From Himantopus leucocephalus (taxonomy: Eukaryota; Chordata; Aves; Charadriiformes; Recurvirostridae), in the NCBI GenBank assembly GCA_003993805.1, contig RSEF01000002.1:68169044-68233043 (forward strand): DNA of 64,000 nt. Reading direction: 5' to 3'. The translations under genes were made by a program, and so were the position numbers. The first letter of the stretch is position 1. Every line of letters begins with the position of its first letter. The notes under the pieces are model-generated. The model made no database searches. It saw only the letters and a program-made list of their open reading frames with translations, and was not told the origin of the DNA. This document shows positions 47,101 through 58,400 of the stretch, one piece after another.

Positions 47101-50100
47101 CACAATTGTTCTCACATTGTCCAGGACTGCATTACATAGACATGCCTTAAAATGACAGTGGAAGAAAAGTCCATAGTTTGTATAAATCCTTTCAGGAAAA
47201 TATACTGCTGGAGTTTATATTTGCTGTGTTCTCTGTAGGGAGATAGTCCTCTCTCTGTTTTGTGATACATCTATGGGATTGTAGAACTAGTTCTAGAGGT
47301 TTGGGATAAAATCAGTAGTGCATACGTCACTATTCCTGCAGGAAGAGTTTTAACATTGTATCTTCTAACACCTTTGTAAATGGGACTATTTCTGTAACCA
47401 TAGTGGAGTATGACTTTCCTATATCCAAAGGCATAGGTCGCGTGCATAAAATCTGCACATAAAACATATGCTCCATTCTACATCTCTATTTTAAATCCTG
47501 CAGAATCGTCCACAGATCATACAACCCTATTTCATTTGTACTAGCTTCGGTTTTCCTTACTCAACTTTATATACCTTCCATTTCTCCCTGACTGTGACAC
47601 CACATGAGAAGCATACTGCTTTTTGCTACAAGACAAATATTGCTTACCCTCCCAAAATCCATTAGTCTGCCACCTGTGTTCATGTATCTAGAGGTAATAA
47701 TGCACGCACGTGCATGCAACTCACATACCTCTTTTGCTTCTGGGCGCCTGGTCTAGATCAGTCCAGAAATTTGATGCACAGACACATCTATTCATATGCA
47801 TACCTAGAAACATCCCATACAAGCATGTGTGCATGCAAACCCACCTCAGAGGCTTACTCTACATAAAGCCTGTCAAGCTTAGTTAAAGGTACAGGAAAAA
47901 TTAGTAGGCTGCTCCATGTTGATTTGTAATGCTTTTGACAGAGTAAGGTTCTGCGGAAACGATGAAATGAGTCATATAGCTGCTCTTATCCCCATCGCTT
48001 GGATTCTTGTTGCTTTCATACTGTATTTTGTGTTAATGGAAGACCAGCTAATCTTAGCACATTGTCAAGTGAACTTGGACTAGGTTTTTCAGTAGGTCAT
48101 GATACACGTAGGATACATGATCCTATGGCCAGTGTTAGAAAAATGCTATGGTCTTCCCTAGAAGAGTCTTGATATGATACTGAATTAGTGGAATCTATGG
48201 GATGCAGCTTGGTACAGCTCCCCTTCTGAAGCCTACTCCTGTAGATTTAGAAAAAAACAAACTTCCAGATCCTTACTTTGAAACGGTAGTGAAACCTACT
48301 CTTTTGGACAACACTGGTAGAGTTTGGCAAAGAAATGATAGAATTATAAGGAGATAAGGGTTTTTTTGCCACATTTATAATCTTGCTGCCAATGAATGTT
48401 GCCTGCATGAACGTGGCAGGTAACAGGGAAATCCTTTACCTGACAATTTGATCCAGTATTCAAGAACGTAAAATATACTTGTTTCTCTGGCAAAGCCTTC
48501 TTAACTCATTTTAATTTGTGATTTTAATACAGAATTTTAATTATTGGAAATATTACGTTGCCTTATCCTGTTTTAATCTTGGCAAAATCAACATAGGGAT
48601 CTAGCAAAACTGAGAGTAGTTATCTATCTCACTGCTAATAACTCTGAAAAATGCTATCAGTCAAAAAAGTCTTTATTATTAATAATGTATATATTTTCTT
48701 GGCAGGATAAGAATTACATGTCACATTCCCTTGACACTGCTTGCTACAAGCTACTCTGATATTTTTTGGAACAGGCTTTGTAAAAAAGAGAAGGCATGTA
48801 TCATTCCCTCAGGGTGTCAGCTCTCTAGGTTGCTGGATGACTCTGGAAATAATGAGTCCCATATCCAAGCCTAGTTCCACCAAGATGCAGCCTGCATTCT
48901 GTCAGGTCTGAGATCCTGCTCAGATGTTCTGTCACAGCATATGGTGGACTGAGAAGAGACTCTTCATACATGTATATATATCACCAGATGAGTCTATCTA
49001 AGGGTGAAAAGTTAAGGACTAGATATTTTCATATACTTAAAAGCGATGGTCGATACAAAATATTGGTGTGATGTTCTGCCCAGAGGACTCTCTAGCTTGA
49101 GAACTGGATTGATGCAGTTGGAACCCAAGCATATTTTTCAGATAGTCTTAAGGACAGTCTGGTCTAGAGGCATTTAAGATACTAACACAGCCATGGACGC
49201 CTACTGCCAAATCCGGATCTGGCAGTCACTTTGGAATTTGGCCAGTCAAAGAAAGAGCAAGAAGAATGTGTATTTGACAATTGCTTTTAACTGTGTGTGA
49301 GTAATAATGATTCCAGAGAAATCTGATGGTCAGGCACCACTATGAAAGCTGGAGCACGAATTCCTATAACTGAGTCGTCCATGGTATCAACTCATTCATG
49401 ATAGTGATGCTTTCTGCTTATGAGCTCCAAATCGCCTCTTTTGTTTAGCCTGAGAGCTGTTTCTCAACAAGATCCATAATTCTCAGAAATAGAGAGCAAT
49501 ACTCTAACGGATACAGAGATCAAGAGAGCAATACTCAACACTTCTGAGTTAAGGGAAGACTGGATCCAGGTTCCATAGGAGCTATATGCTTGATTTGGAT
49601 GCTGTGTTTGCCATTGCTAATTAGCTGGCTTTAGGCCTGATGTCTACCAATTGTTTCTCCTGTTTCTTTTCCTGCAGTTCAACACAGAATCAGAGCTAGC
49701 TCTAGAGGGCGAGTGAGGAGACATGGAATCTCTTTATTACTTTGATGGCTGTAGACAGCAAATAGTTGCAGTGTTTTAATTTTATACCCATCAACTATCA
49801 CCTAATTTAGTGGATGCTCATTGATCTCCAGCAGAGAATTTTGAAATTATAATCAGTATGAAGATGCCACGGAGGAATAATAATAAACCTCTTAGGAGCT
49901 GGAAATACATTTAATGAATCAGGAGGTTGAGTAAATGATACCACATGTATGTGGTGGGAGCTGTCTGGATAACTGTGGTTACAGCGCCAAATAGCTCCTA
50001 AATAGCCTACAAAATAAAAGAAAAGGAGGTTTAGTGATTATTATTGGAGGGTCTGCTCATGGGATTATATCAAATGCCGCTACAACAGCATAATACATGA

Positions 50101-50429
50101 GAAACATGAAAGCTCTTCTTGTTTCCCTTTAAAAAACAAAGTGATCATTTTATTTGATTTTCTGGCAAAGCATGTATATGTTTATATATGTGAGGTGGAT
50201 AAAGACATGGGATGAAAGTGGGCAAAAGACAGCTCCAACAAAAAGTAAGGAACTCTCATTCCAGAGGAACCAGTATTGCTCAGCTGAAGGACTGGCAACA
50301 AATGCTTTGTTGATTCTTGCTGGTACCTAAACCACTGCTTCACCCAACTGCGTGTATCTAGGCCAGTGCCATAAGTGTGGCTCAGTGCCACAGAGGTGGG
50401 CAGCCGAACAATCTCAACCACAGAAGGGG
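38135..50429. other. 5' flank of PRL, no gene recognised
   Basis: AT-rich. Contains a 20-nt hairpin-forming palindrome near 43.63 kb, a motif-dense stretch at 44.87-45.01 kb and an AT microsatellite. Any distal PRL enhancers would be sought here. Confidence 0.6.
44407..44422. repeat. Simple repeat (AT)n
   Basis: Short alternating AT run. Confidence 0.8.
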
Positions 50430-51430
50430 CTAGAGCACTTTGGCCAAGCCTGTGCTGTGTAGTCCCGGCTCTGATACTGGTCTACTTGAACTCTTCGCGC
50501 TCTTTTGAGCTACTGCGGCAGGCAGTGTGTAAAAATGGAAGCGGCAGCTCCCCCCGGGCAGCCCCTTTCCCAGCGGTTCCTCCTGGTGGATGGAGCCATG
50601 CCCACAGCCCACTGCCCTGCGCGTGGGCACCCTGTATCCGGCACATCAGCAGGAGCCCAGCCGGCACGGCCAGTTTAAAAGGCTGTCACAGGGTTGGCAG
50701 GTCACCTGCCCAAAGGCAAGAAAGAAATGGTGGAGGGGAAGGGAGAAAAACTAAAAAATAACCACAAAGACAACAAGCTCTTTTTTTTTGAAATTTGAAA
50801 CTTTAAAGAAAAGATTTATGAACCTTTGGGTTTATGAAGCCACCTGGTGCTTTGGAGTTTGCTGCTGGTTAAATTTGGCAGTTCAAAGTTTGGTGGTTGT
50901 TTCCCTCCATTAAAAAAAAAAAAAGACATTTAGAATAGTCTAATTCCACATGTGCATTGATCTTTTAAAGCTCACGCCCCCTTAACTTTGAGCTCAACTT
51001 GTAAAAATCAGAAAGATTTAGGGGAAAAAGCCTGTTAGTGTTTAAAGGAGGCTTTACTCTTTGTGGCGCACATGAAGAAGTGCCGCCCCCGAACTCCGCC
51101 GCTGCTGTCTGCTTAGTTTCCTTGCCGGCGCACGGTGTGACTTGTGCCGTGTTTTGACAGTTGGTGACCTNCCCCCCCCCCCCCGGCTCCATAAAATGTT
51201 TAGGCTGAGGACACCTGATAGGAGCTCTCAGACGTGGTGGTTGGGGGCTCTTTCAAGCCAGGCTCCTCACCCGTTCCCCCAGCCCATACACAGCAGTGGT
51301 CTTGAGCCTGAAGGTTTTGCTCGTGCAGACGTTCGGGTCAGAGGGTTCCCCCCACCCCTCTGGTTCTGTGATTCCAAAGAGAAGTGGGGGGGAGGGAGGG
51401 AATGAGAGGAGGAGATAATAAGCCCCTCAC
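50430..51430. promoter_or_regulatory. GC-rich block, possible CpG-island-like regulatory region
   Basis: GC- and CpG-richer sub-blocks at about 50,460-50,700 and 51,060-51,200, separated by AT-rich DNA, about 12.5 kb upstream of PRL. It includes a C homopolymer beside an N (51171) and a G-run motif at 51386-51400. The open frames through it show no known domain. Promoter of an unseen transcript or a distal element are both possible. Confidence 0.3.
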
Positions 51431-52870
51431 GCTGCCTTTCAGGTCAAAAGACAGTTGAGCTGTGTGGGTCTCAGCCACCACACTTTATTAAGCTCCGCTC
51501 TTGCAGGGGCATCTGCAGCTCGGGAGCGTTTCCAGAGTTATGAAGTCTCTCATTCCATACTGAAACGGCACAAATATTCCTTCGTTTTCCGGTGGCTAGT
51601 TTCTTTCTGGTGTTTTATACCAGCCGATTAGGCCATGTGACAATATTTGTAGAGACGGATGCTTATTAGATCTGGATGAATCATTCAGAACAAACAATTT
51701 ATTCAGCACGTTTCTTATTTTTCTCTTCGTAAGTTTGCAATTAAAAACTGTGTTCCTCTTAAATGCCTTCATTATTTCAAAATTAGTTGTCAGTTACATC
51801 AGTGAATATTCTTGTTCTGAGTTAATTTGCAGTCGTTTCCATGAAAAATATTTGTAATTTCCACTGCTTTGGCTAGCTTCGGGAATCAGGTGAGGCCATC
51901 TCTGTTCCCTTGTTGGCGATGCAAGTATTTAACCAGCAATAGTGATATTCTGGAATTATGTGTTTGACTCTCAAAATCAAACTTAAATTCAGGTCGTTAA
52001 GGCTCAATTTTATACTTGAAAACATGCTATGGAAGTATTTGCGCATAATCAGATATTTGAACTTAAAGTTACTCTCTTCCCAAGCTTTCACTAAAGCGTT
52101 TACAGAAAATGAAGGATGCTGGCCTTGAAGGACAGCTGACTAAGTTAAGAGTGTGTATGAAGGAGTGAAAGCCTCAGTTTTATAACTGGGAAAACATAGC
52201 ATCTATTTCTTCTGTTAATTCTCCTTTGACATGACCAACCTTGTGGCATAAATGAGAGCTTTCTTATCACGGCCTAATGTCTGTCTGTGGCGGGAGCTGA
52301 AGCAGTCCTTACAGCTTAAGTGAAACTGAAGATATTTTTTTTGTTTCCAGACAGAAACAAATAGAGCAGGTAGAGCTCGCTCCTGTAGCCCAGCGAGAAG
52401 GCTTAAAGAGCCGCTCTGTTTCTAGATTTGCTTTGTGACTTCTGACCCTCCTGTCAAAGGTCACGCTTGGCAGTGTTAGCTTGTCCTTTGGCTTATTAAC
52501 TCCTGCCATCACCTCATATACCTTGCTCTGCACAGTTTGGATTTCACTGGTTTGGAACTTACAAACTTGGTCCTTAATTGCCAAGATCCATATGTAAGAA
52601 ACAAAAATGTGCCTGTGAAAAAAAGCTTTCAATGGCATGGGATTCATTTTTTTAGCACTGCGATAGTATTAATTCACATGCTAATTGTGCGTTTTTGCTC
52701 TTCACTTGGCAGCTTACAGCTCTTGAAAGAGAGTATTATGTGCTCTGTCCTTCTTTTTCAGAATAAATGGGAGTTTTGCTGCTTGTTCAGTTTTATGCCA
52801 AAGTCTGCGACAGAGATAAAAGTTATTTCTCCATAGTAACATGCTGCATGGTGAAAGAACTGAACTGATT
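51431..52870. other. Intergenic DNA, nothing recognised
   Basis: Mixed composition; no domains or repeats recognised. Confidence 0.6.
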
Positions 52871-52935
52871 TCCTGGCGTTCTAGGTTAAATTCCTGACTC
52901 TTCCACAAACTCCTTTATGTTCCTGTGCAGGTTAC
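52871..52935 (+). repeat. MIR-like SINE head cut off by the second assembly gap
   Basis: TCTAGGTTAAATTCCTGACT, then TTCCACAAACTCC and TTCCTGTGCAGGTTAC, follow the SINE head (GGTTCAATTCCTGGCTCTGCC, later ACCTTGGGCAAGTCAC). The run stops at the N block, so the rest may be missing sequence. Confidence 0.45.
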
Positions 52936-53035
52936 NNNNNNNNNNNNNNNNNNNNNNNNNNNNNNNNNNNNNNNNNNNNNNNNNNNNNNNNNNNNNNNNN
53001 NNNNNNNNNNNNNNNNNNNNNNNNNNNNNNNNNNN
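52936..53035. other. Assembly gap of 100 N
   Basis: Exactly 100 Ns, a conventional placeholder; it directly follows a SINE-like head. Confidence 0.98.
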
Positions 53036-55146
53036 GTTGGGGAGCACAATCACATTGCGGCGTACAGTACAAATTCCCAATGCACTGCCGGAGGCTGAGG
53101 TCAGAAGTGCAAGCATATGTGAAGAGTGGTGGGAGGAGAGGCCTGGAATGAAAAAATGTGTGCATCCTGCCACAATGTTAAGCTCTGTGTGTTTCTGTTA
53201 CTCCCCCAAAGGCTTGGGTGGTTCCTGGGGCAACAACGTACCACAGGCCCCTGACGGCATTCTCTTTGAGATCTAGAAGTGGTTTAGATATACCCTACAG
53301 GCAGAAAAATATGTACTGCATAGCTATAATGTATTACAGGAGTAATGCAACCTGGAAAATATTTTTATATTACTATTTATTTAATTACCTCTCTAGTTTC
53401 TGTTACATTGCTTTATAGAAGCAAGTACATCTTCAATGTTTACAAACTGAAATTAGGGTATTGCAAAACATTTGACAACACAGTTCAAGTTTAATGCGCT
53501 ATATGTACATACATAATAGACACAATAATACGGACTGTAAAACTGCATGTGGCTTTACTTTGTGCACTCATATACATTCCTACAGATATATGTGAAAACA
53601 AGTCAAAGAGCTTTGCTCAGTATGATTCTGGTATATGGACCTAGTAAAGATCTTACAAAATTGTAAATGATAAGTTAGAAGACATAAATTTCATTGTCTC
53701 TTAGTATAACGTAGAAGGAGAATGACGTGAAACTATACCAAGACCACTAAACTATGGACTAAACAAATTATGATGGGTATCTAGGAGAATTTCCCAAGTG
53801 AATCTTATCTCTTTCTCACAGCTATGCTGATTACCATCAGTTTGTATGAATTATTTGTCTTTTAAAATTATTTTCGTTGAGGTTCAGTTAGTCCCTTTCC
53901 CTTCTGGTCCCTTCACCTAATGCTTATACGACCCAGCAGGGGCTGTTTTGTGGAATCTTTGAACTTGAGCTCATGGGATATGACCTTTAGAAATGCAACT
54001 TCTCTTTTACTTCCAGTATTGATATCTCCTAGAAATTTGCTCTGCCTGTTTTTAAATATAGTGCCCAGTGTCTGGGTTTTGGGTTTGTTGCTCTTTGTGC
54101 ATCATGTTACCTATGGCTGATGCAAATTACATGTATGTTTACATACAGTAAATGAAGCATGGCTTTCAATGTACACTGGTTAATAAAAAAGAATGTTAAT
54201 GATCATGTACTGTAGTGGGACAACTAAACACAAATCAAACCATCACTTTTTTGCCTTTTGAGAGTAACTTTTGTTAAACAGAGAGAAGAATCCTTTACCT
54301 CTGGCTTCACAGTCTCTACGACACCTAGCTTGGCCATGATAACAAAGCAGTAAACTCTTGGCCAAACCATTTTCTGCAATGAGCAAGTGCAACTTACATT
54401 CAAGACAGCGGAGCTTTGTGCAGTATATGGTAGGAATATGGCACTTTCATTGGGCTTTCTTCTCAGATTTGCCAAATTAAGAAAAATAGTTTATTTCCTT
54501 ACAGCAGGTACATTTGGAATGTCTTTGCAAAACTCTACAGAGAAAATACACTGTCTCTGTATAGGTGGTATTTAAGGGATCATGAAGATTTATGCTTATA
54601 CATCTTGACTCAACAAGGAACTGATTGTATATGCCACTATGCTCTTGAGTGAATGGCAGAGGGTCCATGTAACAAATGGGAACTACTCTTTCAGTTAAAA
54701 ACATCCTTTTGCATGATAATTGGTTTCTTTTCATCAGTTCAGAAGTCTTTTTACCCCACAGATACATACTAATAAAAAGAGCCAGTAAAATTTAACAGTG
54801 ACTGGCATAAGCAAATAGTTATGTCCTATAAATCCTAATGCAGTCATGGTAAATATACGATTTGCCATCTGCTTTTGTTCATATGCAGAACTGAAATTTT
54901 CAAACTGTGATTTGTGGCTGAAGGAGAAATATTTAGTCACATCACGCTGGTTCTTGTTTTGTTTCTCATTGAGAGAACCTGTGCGTAAGCAGTAGATGAA
55001 ACGTAGAGTAAAATTAGGCTGCCTCAATCCTTTGAAAAAAAGACAAAATATTTAACTCAAAACTAAAAAAAAATCTTCATCAAAACATCAAAAAACACAT
55101 AAATGCTTTCCAATCAACACTTTTCTGTGAAAACAGTTGCTATAAA
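53036..55146. other. Intergenic DNA, nothing recognised
   Basis: AT-rich, lying between the second gap and the first of the two assembly-type duplications. Confidence 0.6.
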
Positions 55147-55281
55147 CTGCAAACATATTGCTGTATTACATGTTATAAAAGTGAGGAAATGAGTTTGCGA
55201 CAAGAGTTTGTAANCTGCAAACGTATTGCTGTATTACATGTTATAAAAGAGAGGAAATGAGTTTGAGACAAGAGTTTGTAG
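55147..55281. repeat. 67-nt near-identical tandem pair around a single N
   Basis: Copies 55147-55213 and 55215-55281 differ at about four positions, separated by N55214. Same assembly-join pattern as at 6494. Confidence 0.88.
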
Positions 55282-55328
55282 GAGTGACAGTGAACGTTGT
55301 TTGCAAAACATTTTTCCAGAAGAATCCA

Positions 55329-55441
55329 TTCTGTTAAGTTTTGAAAGGTCCTGAGCTGATCGATTTGAGCAATGTGGAGTCTCTNTTCTGTTAAGTTTTG
55401 AAAGGTCCTGAGCTGATCGATTTGAGAAATGTGGAGTCTCT
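55329..55441. repeat. 56-nt near-identical tandem pair around a single N
   Basis: Copies 55329-55384 and 55386-55441 differ at one position, separated by N55385. Same assembly-join pattern, only 47 nt from the previous pair. Confidence 0.9.
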
Positions 55442-58400
55442 GTTAGAGTGGTTTTTCTTCTAAAGTTTTGTTCTGACTACAAGGTTTTGGGAACTGATGC
55501 TACAACACCACAATTAACTGAGGCTTAGCCAGTCACCACTAGAGCTGCCAAGAGTGTACTGTTTGTTGCTGAATTGGCCATTGCTGGTCTGAATGGGGAC
55601 CTGGTGATTTCTACGAGCCATGGTATGGCGACAGAACATAAGCTTTCATTACACAGCAGCAGCAACAGTAAAGTTTGTGGGGTTGACATGATGTACTCCA
55701 TTGGGAAATTATTACTACTTCCTGTTCCACTCACTCAAAGAAGCCAGGGTCTGAAATTGCCTTTGCACAGACAAGAAAAGAGTATATCCTCTCTGAGGTG
55801 ATGCAATCCAAGATACAAAGCGTCAAGCCCCTTTCTCTGTTTTAGTGTAGCAACCAAATTTTCTGATTTCACCATGGAATAAATGCATCTTAGAATGATA
55901 GAAATCTTTCCTAGTTCCCCCTATGAAAAAGGACAGATTTTTGTTTTCTTTCACAGCCTGACTTGTTACTTTCCCTGTAATCTTCATCTGTGTAAATTCA
56001 ACTATGTAGTCTGTAAATTGATTAAATTTCCTCTTGTTTTGTTGGGGAATAAGTACCACTAAGTCTGCGTGGCTGGGCTTGGAATAACTTCATCTGATTT
56101 CAGGAAAGGGGTCCCTGATTTTCATCATTTCAACTGAGAATATGATGAGAATGTCTGAGTAATAATGCAACTAAAATATTTCTCAAGTTAGTTACTCGTA
56201 TTTGACAACTGTGAATAGGTGAGGTGGGTGTAAGAGTTTCTAATCCTTTATCTATACAAAAAGACAACAGATCATCTGCTGAACATGGTCTTTTCTACCA
56301 CCCTCACCCCACCCCCCACGTTCTCTGGAGAAGTATGCTAAGTAGCCATTGTAGCTGATGATATTATTTCATCAAATTTATAAAGAGATAATAATGAACA
56401 TTGCTCATTCACTTACCTCTGAAGTGCTCATGCAAGCCTGTTATTAGGAAACTTATGTTATTATGATGCTACTTGCACTTATTTCTGAATAAAAATTATT
56501 GACCCACAACTGCTTAAAAGAAACAAAATCCCTCTAATCACTTACAAAAATATAGAAGTCTGCTCTTAAATTAGAGGATTAACTGGCTAGGATTGACTTT
56601 GCATATGGAATGGCAGTAGGAAAAGGGCACCCTGAGTGATGTAACTTGCCTTGTTTATCTCAGTAAGAGAGGAAAATTTAATTTAGTGCATGCAATTTAG
56701 CATGCAAAAGGTCAAACTGGTGCATGCCTGCAGGTAGTTAATCAGAAAACTGCTATAATTCCCAACCCAAACAATGTTAAGCAATAGAAATGCAAATATT
56801 GGCCCTTGCTCTGTGAGGCTGATTTCAGCTGATATTCATAAACCCTTCTTGCTTCTGTCCTGAGTATTTTACATAATACAAATGATTTTAATTAAAAAAA
56901 AGAGGGTACCCTCAGTTCTTTTATTGTCTCCAGTAGGGGTGGAACAGAGTATACATCAGAGCAGAAGTGCAGCTGGGGCAGGATGCCCCTTGGGTGGACT
57001 CAAGTTTGTTTTAATTGAGTCTAAAAAAAAAAAAAATCATCTGACACATGGCATGTGCCATCTGACAGTGGACAAAGAGCCTCAGATCAGTGACAACTGA
57101 GGTGGAAGAAAGACTGTGGCTGGATCAGCTGAAAGCAGCTTTTAGCCTAGGTGAGGCAAGCGTGTGTGTGCACAAGTGTTACTGGGAAGTCTTTTGTAAC
57201 AGAACGCTTCCCTCCTCTCTCCTCTCTTTTTCCCTTCTCCCATATATTTTACATTCTCTGTCACTTTAAAGTTCCACTCGGTACTTCTAATCCAGTGCAG
57301 ACCATCATGGAGTAGTGTAGCCTCTGAGTTCATTATTGTGCCTGCTTTTTGCTTTATAGGCTAGTAACCTGGGAAACATATTGCTTTGTTTTTATAAGAC
57401 GCTGAACATCTTTTAGTTCTTTTCAATTTCCCAGATGTATGCTGCAATTAGCCAAAAAGATACCATTCTTCTGTCCCATTTTTCCTTTTGTAAATATACA
57501 CTGAGTAGCTTTTTTTTTCCCCCACAAAGTCTCACAGGAAAACTACTTTCCTTCCAACCTTAATCTACATACACATTTCTGTTCCTCTTGTAGTGGTGCT
57601 CTCTGATACCCAGTTGTGTCCTTTTCAAAATAATAAACCCCAATCCCAAAATAAATTGGACTCAAATCAAATATTGCTGTTAATCTTAGATCTGATTGGG
57701 ACCCTATATGCGGCAAGCTTGGAATTCACATTTCCCTCCCAGATGTCAGAGAATGGTGTCTGCCGCAAAACCCGAAAGTCTTAGAGCCAGTTGTGCAGCT
57801 GCTTTCTTATTTAGTGGAGCTAGTCACAGGCAGCATATTATTTTCATTTTCCAAAGTCTGCCATGGCTTACAGAGTTGCTTCAGGGCATAAAACATTGAT
57901 TTTGATCTGTAAACTCACGTGTGGTTTAGGTGCTGATTGTCTATGGGCATCATCTTCTCACATATTGAGTGCCTTGTGGGAGGTGCAGGGTTCCTTCAGC
58001 TCACATTGTATTTAAGGTAAGTGTGAGGTAAATGGAAAGAGGCAGTAGAGACCTTGAGAAAGCCTCCCTTTTCTTTGCAGTATCATAACATACTTGAGCT
58101 TTGCTAGGCACTCGTAGTCTCCAAACATTTGGCAACTGAACTAGTCAGACATAATCTAATGTAAACCTCATTTATTTCTGTTCCCAGAAGGGAACAGATG
58201 AGGAGGCTGGAGTAGTTTTAATGATCTTGAACTGTGCATGGATGTCAAGGAGACAATACCGTTGTTTGCTGTGCCACATGTTTTAATTTTTAAATGATGA
58301 AGGTGTACCCAGGCAGGGCAGATTCAGGTCTGCTTCATGACTGTAGTGTGCAGTGGCTGGTAAAGGGCCAGCACAAGGGCTGTTCCTCTGCTCCTTTCTC

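Noticed and set aside
50375..50761. 128-codon open frame on the plus strand in the GC-rich block
   Set aside because: GC-rich DNA has few stop codons; the product is low-complexity Pro/Ser/Ala/Arg without a domain.
55147..55441. Genuine tandem repeat or CRISPR-like array
   Set aside because: Each is only a two-copy repeat, has a single N at the junction and the units differ between the two loci; assembly artefact explains it better.
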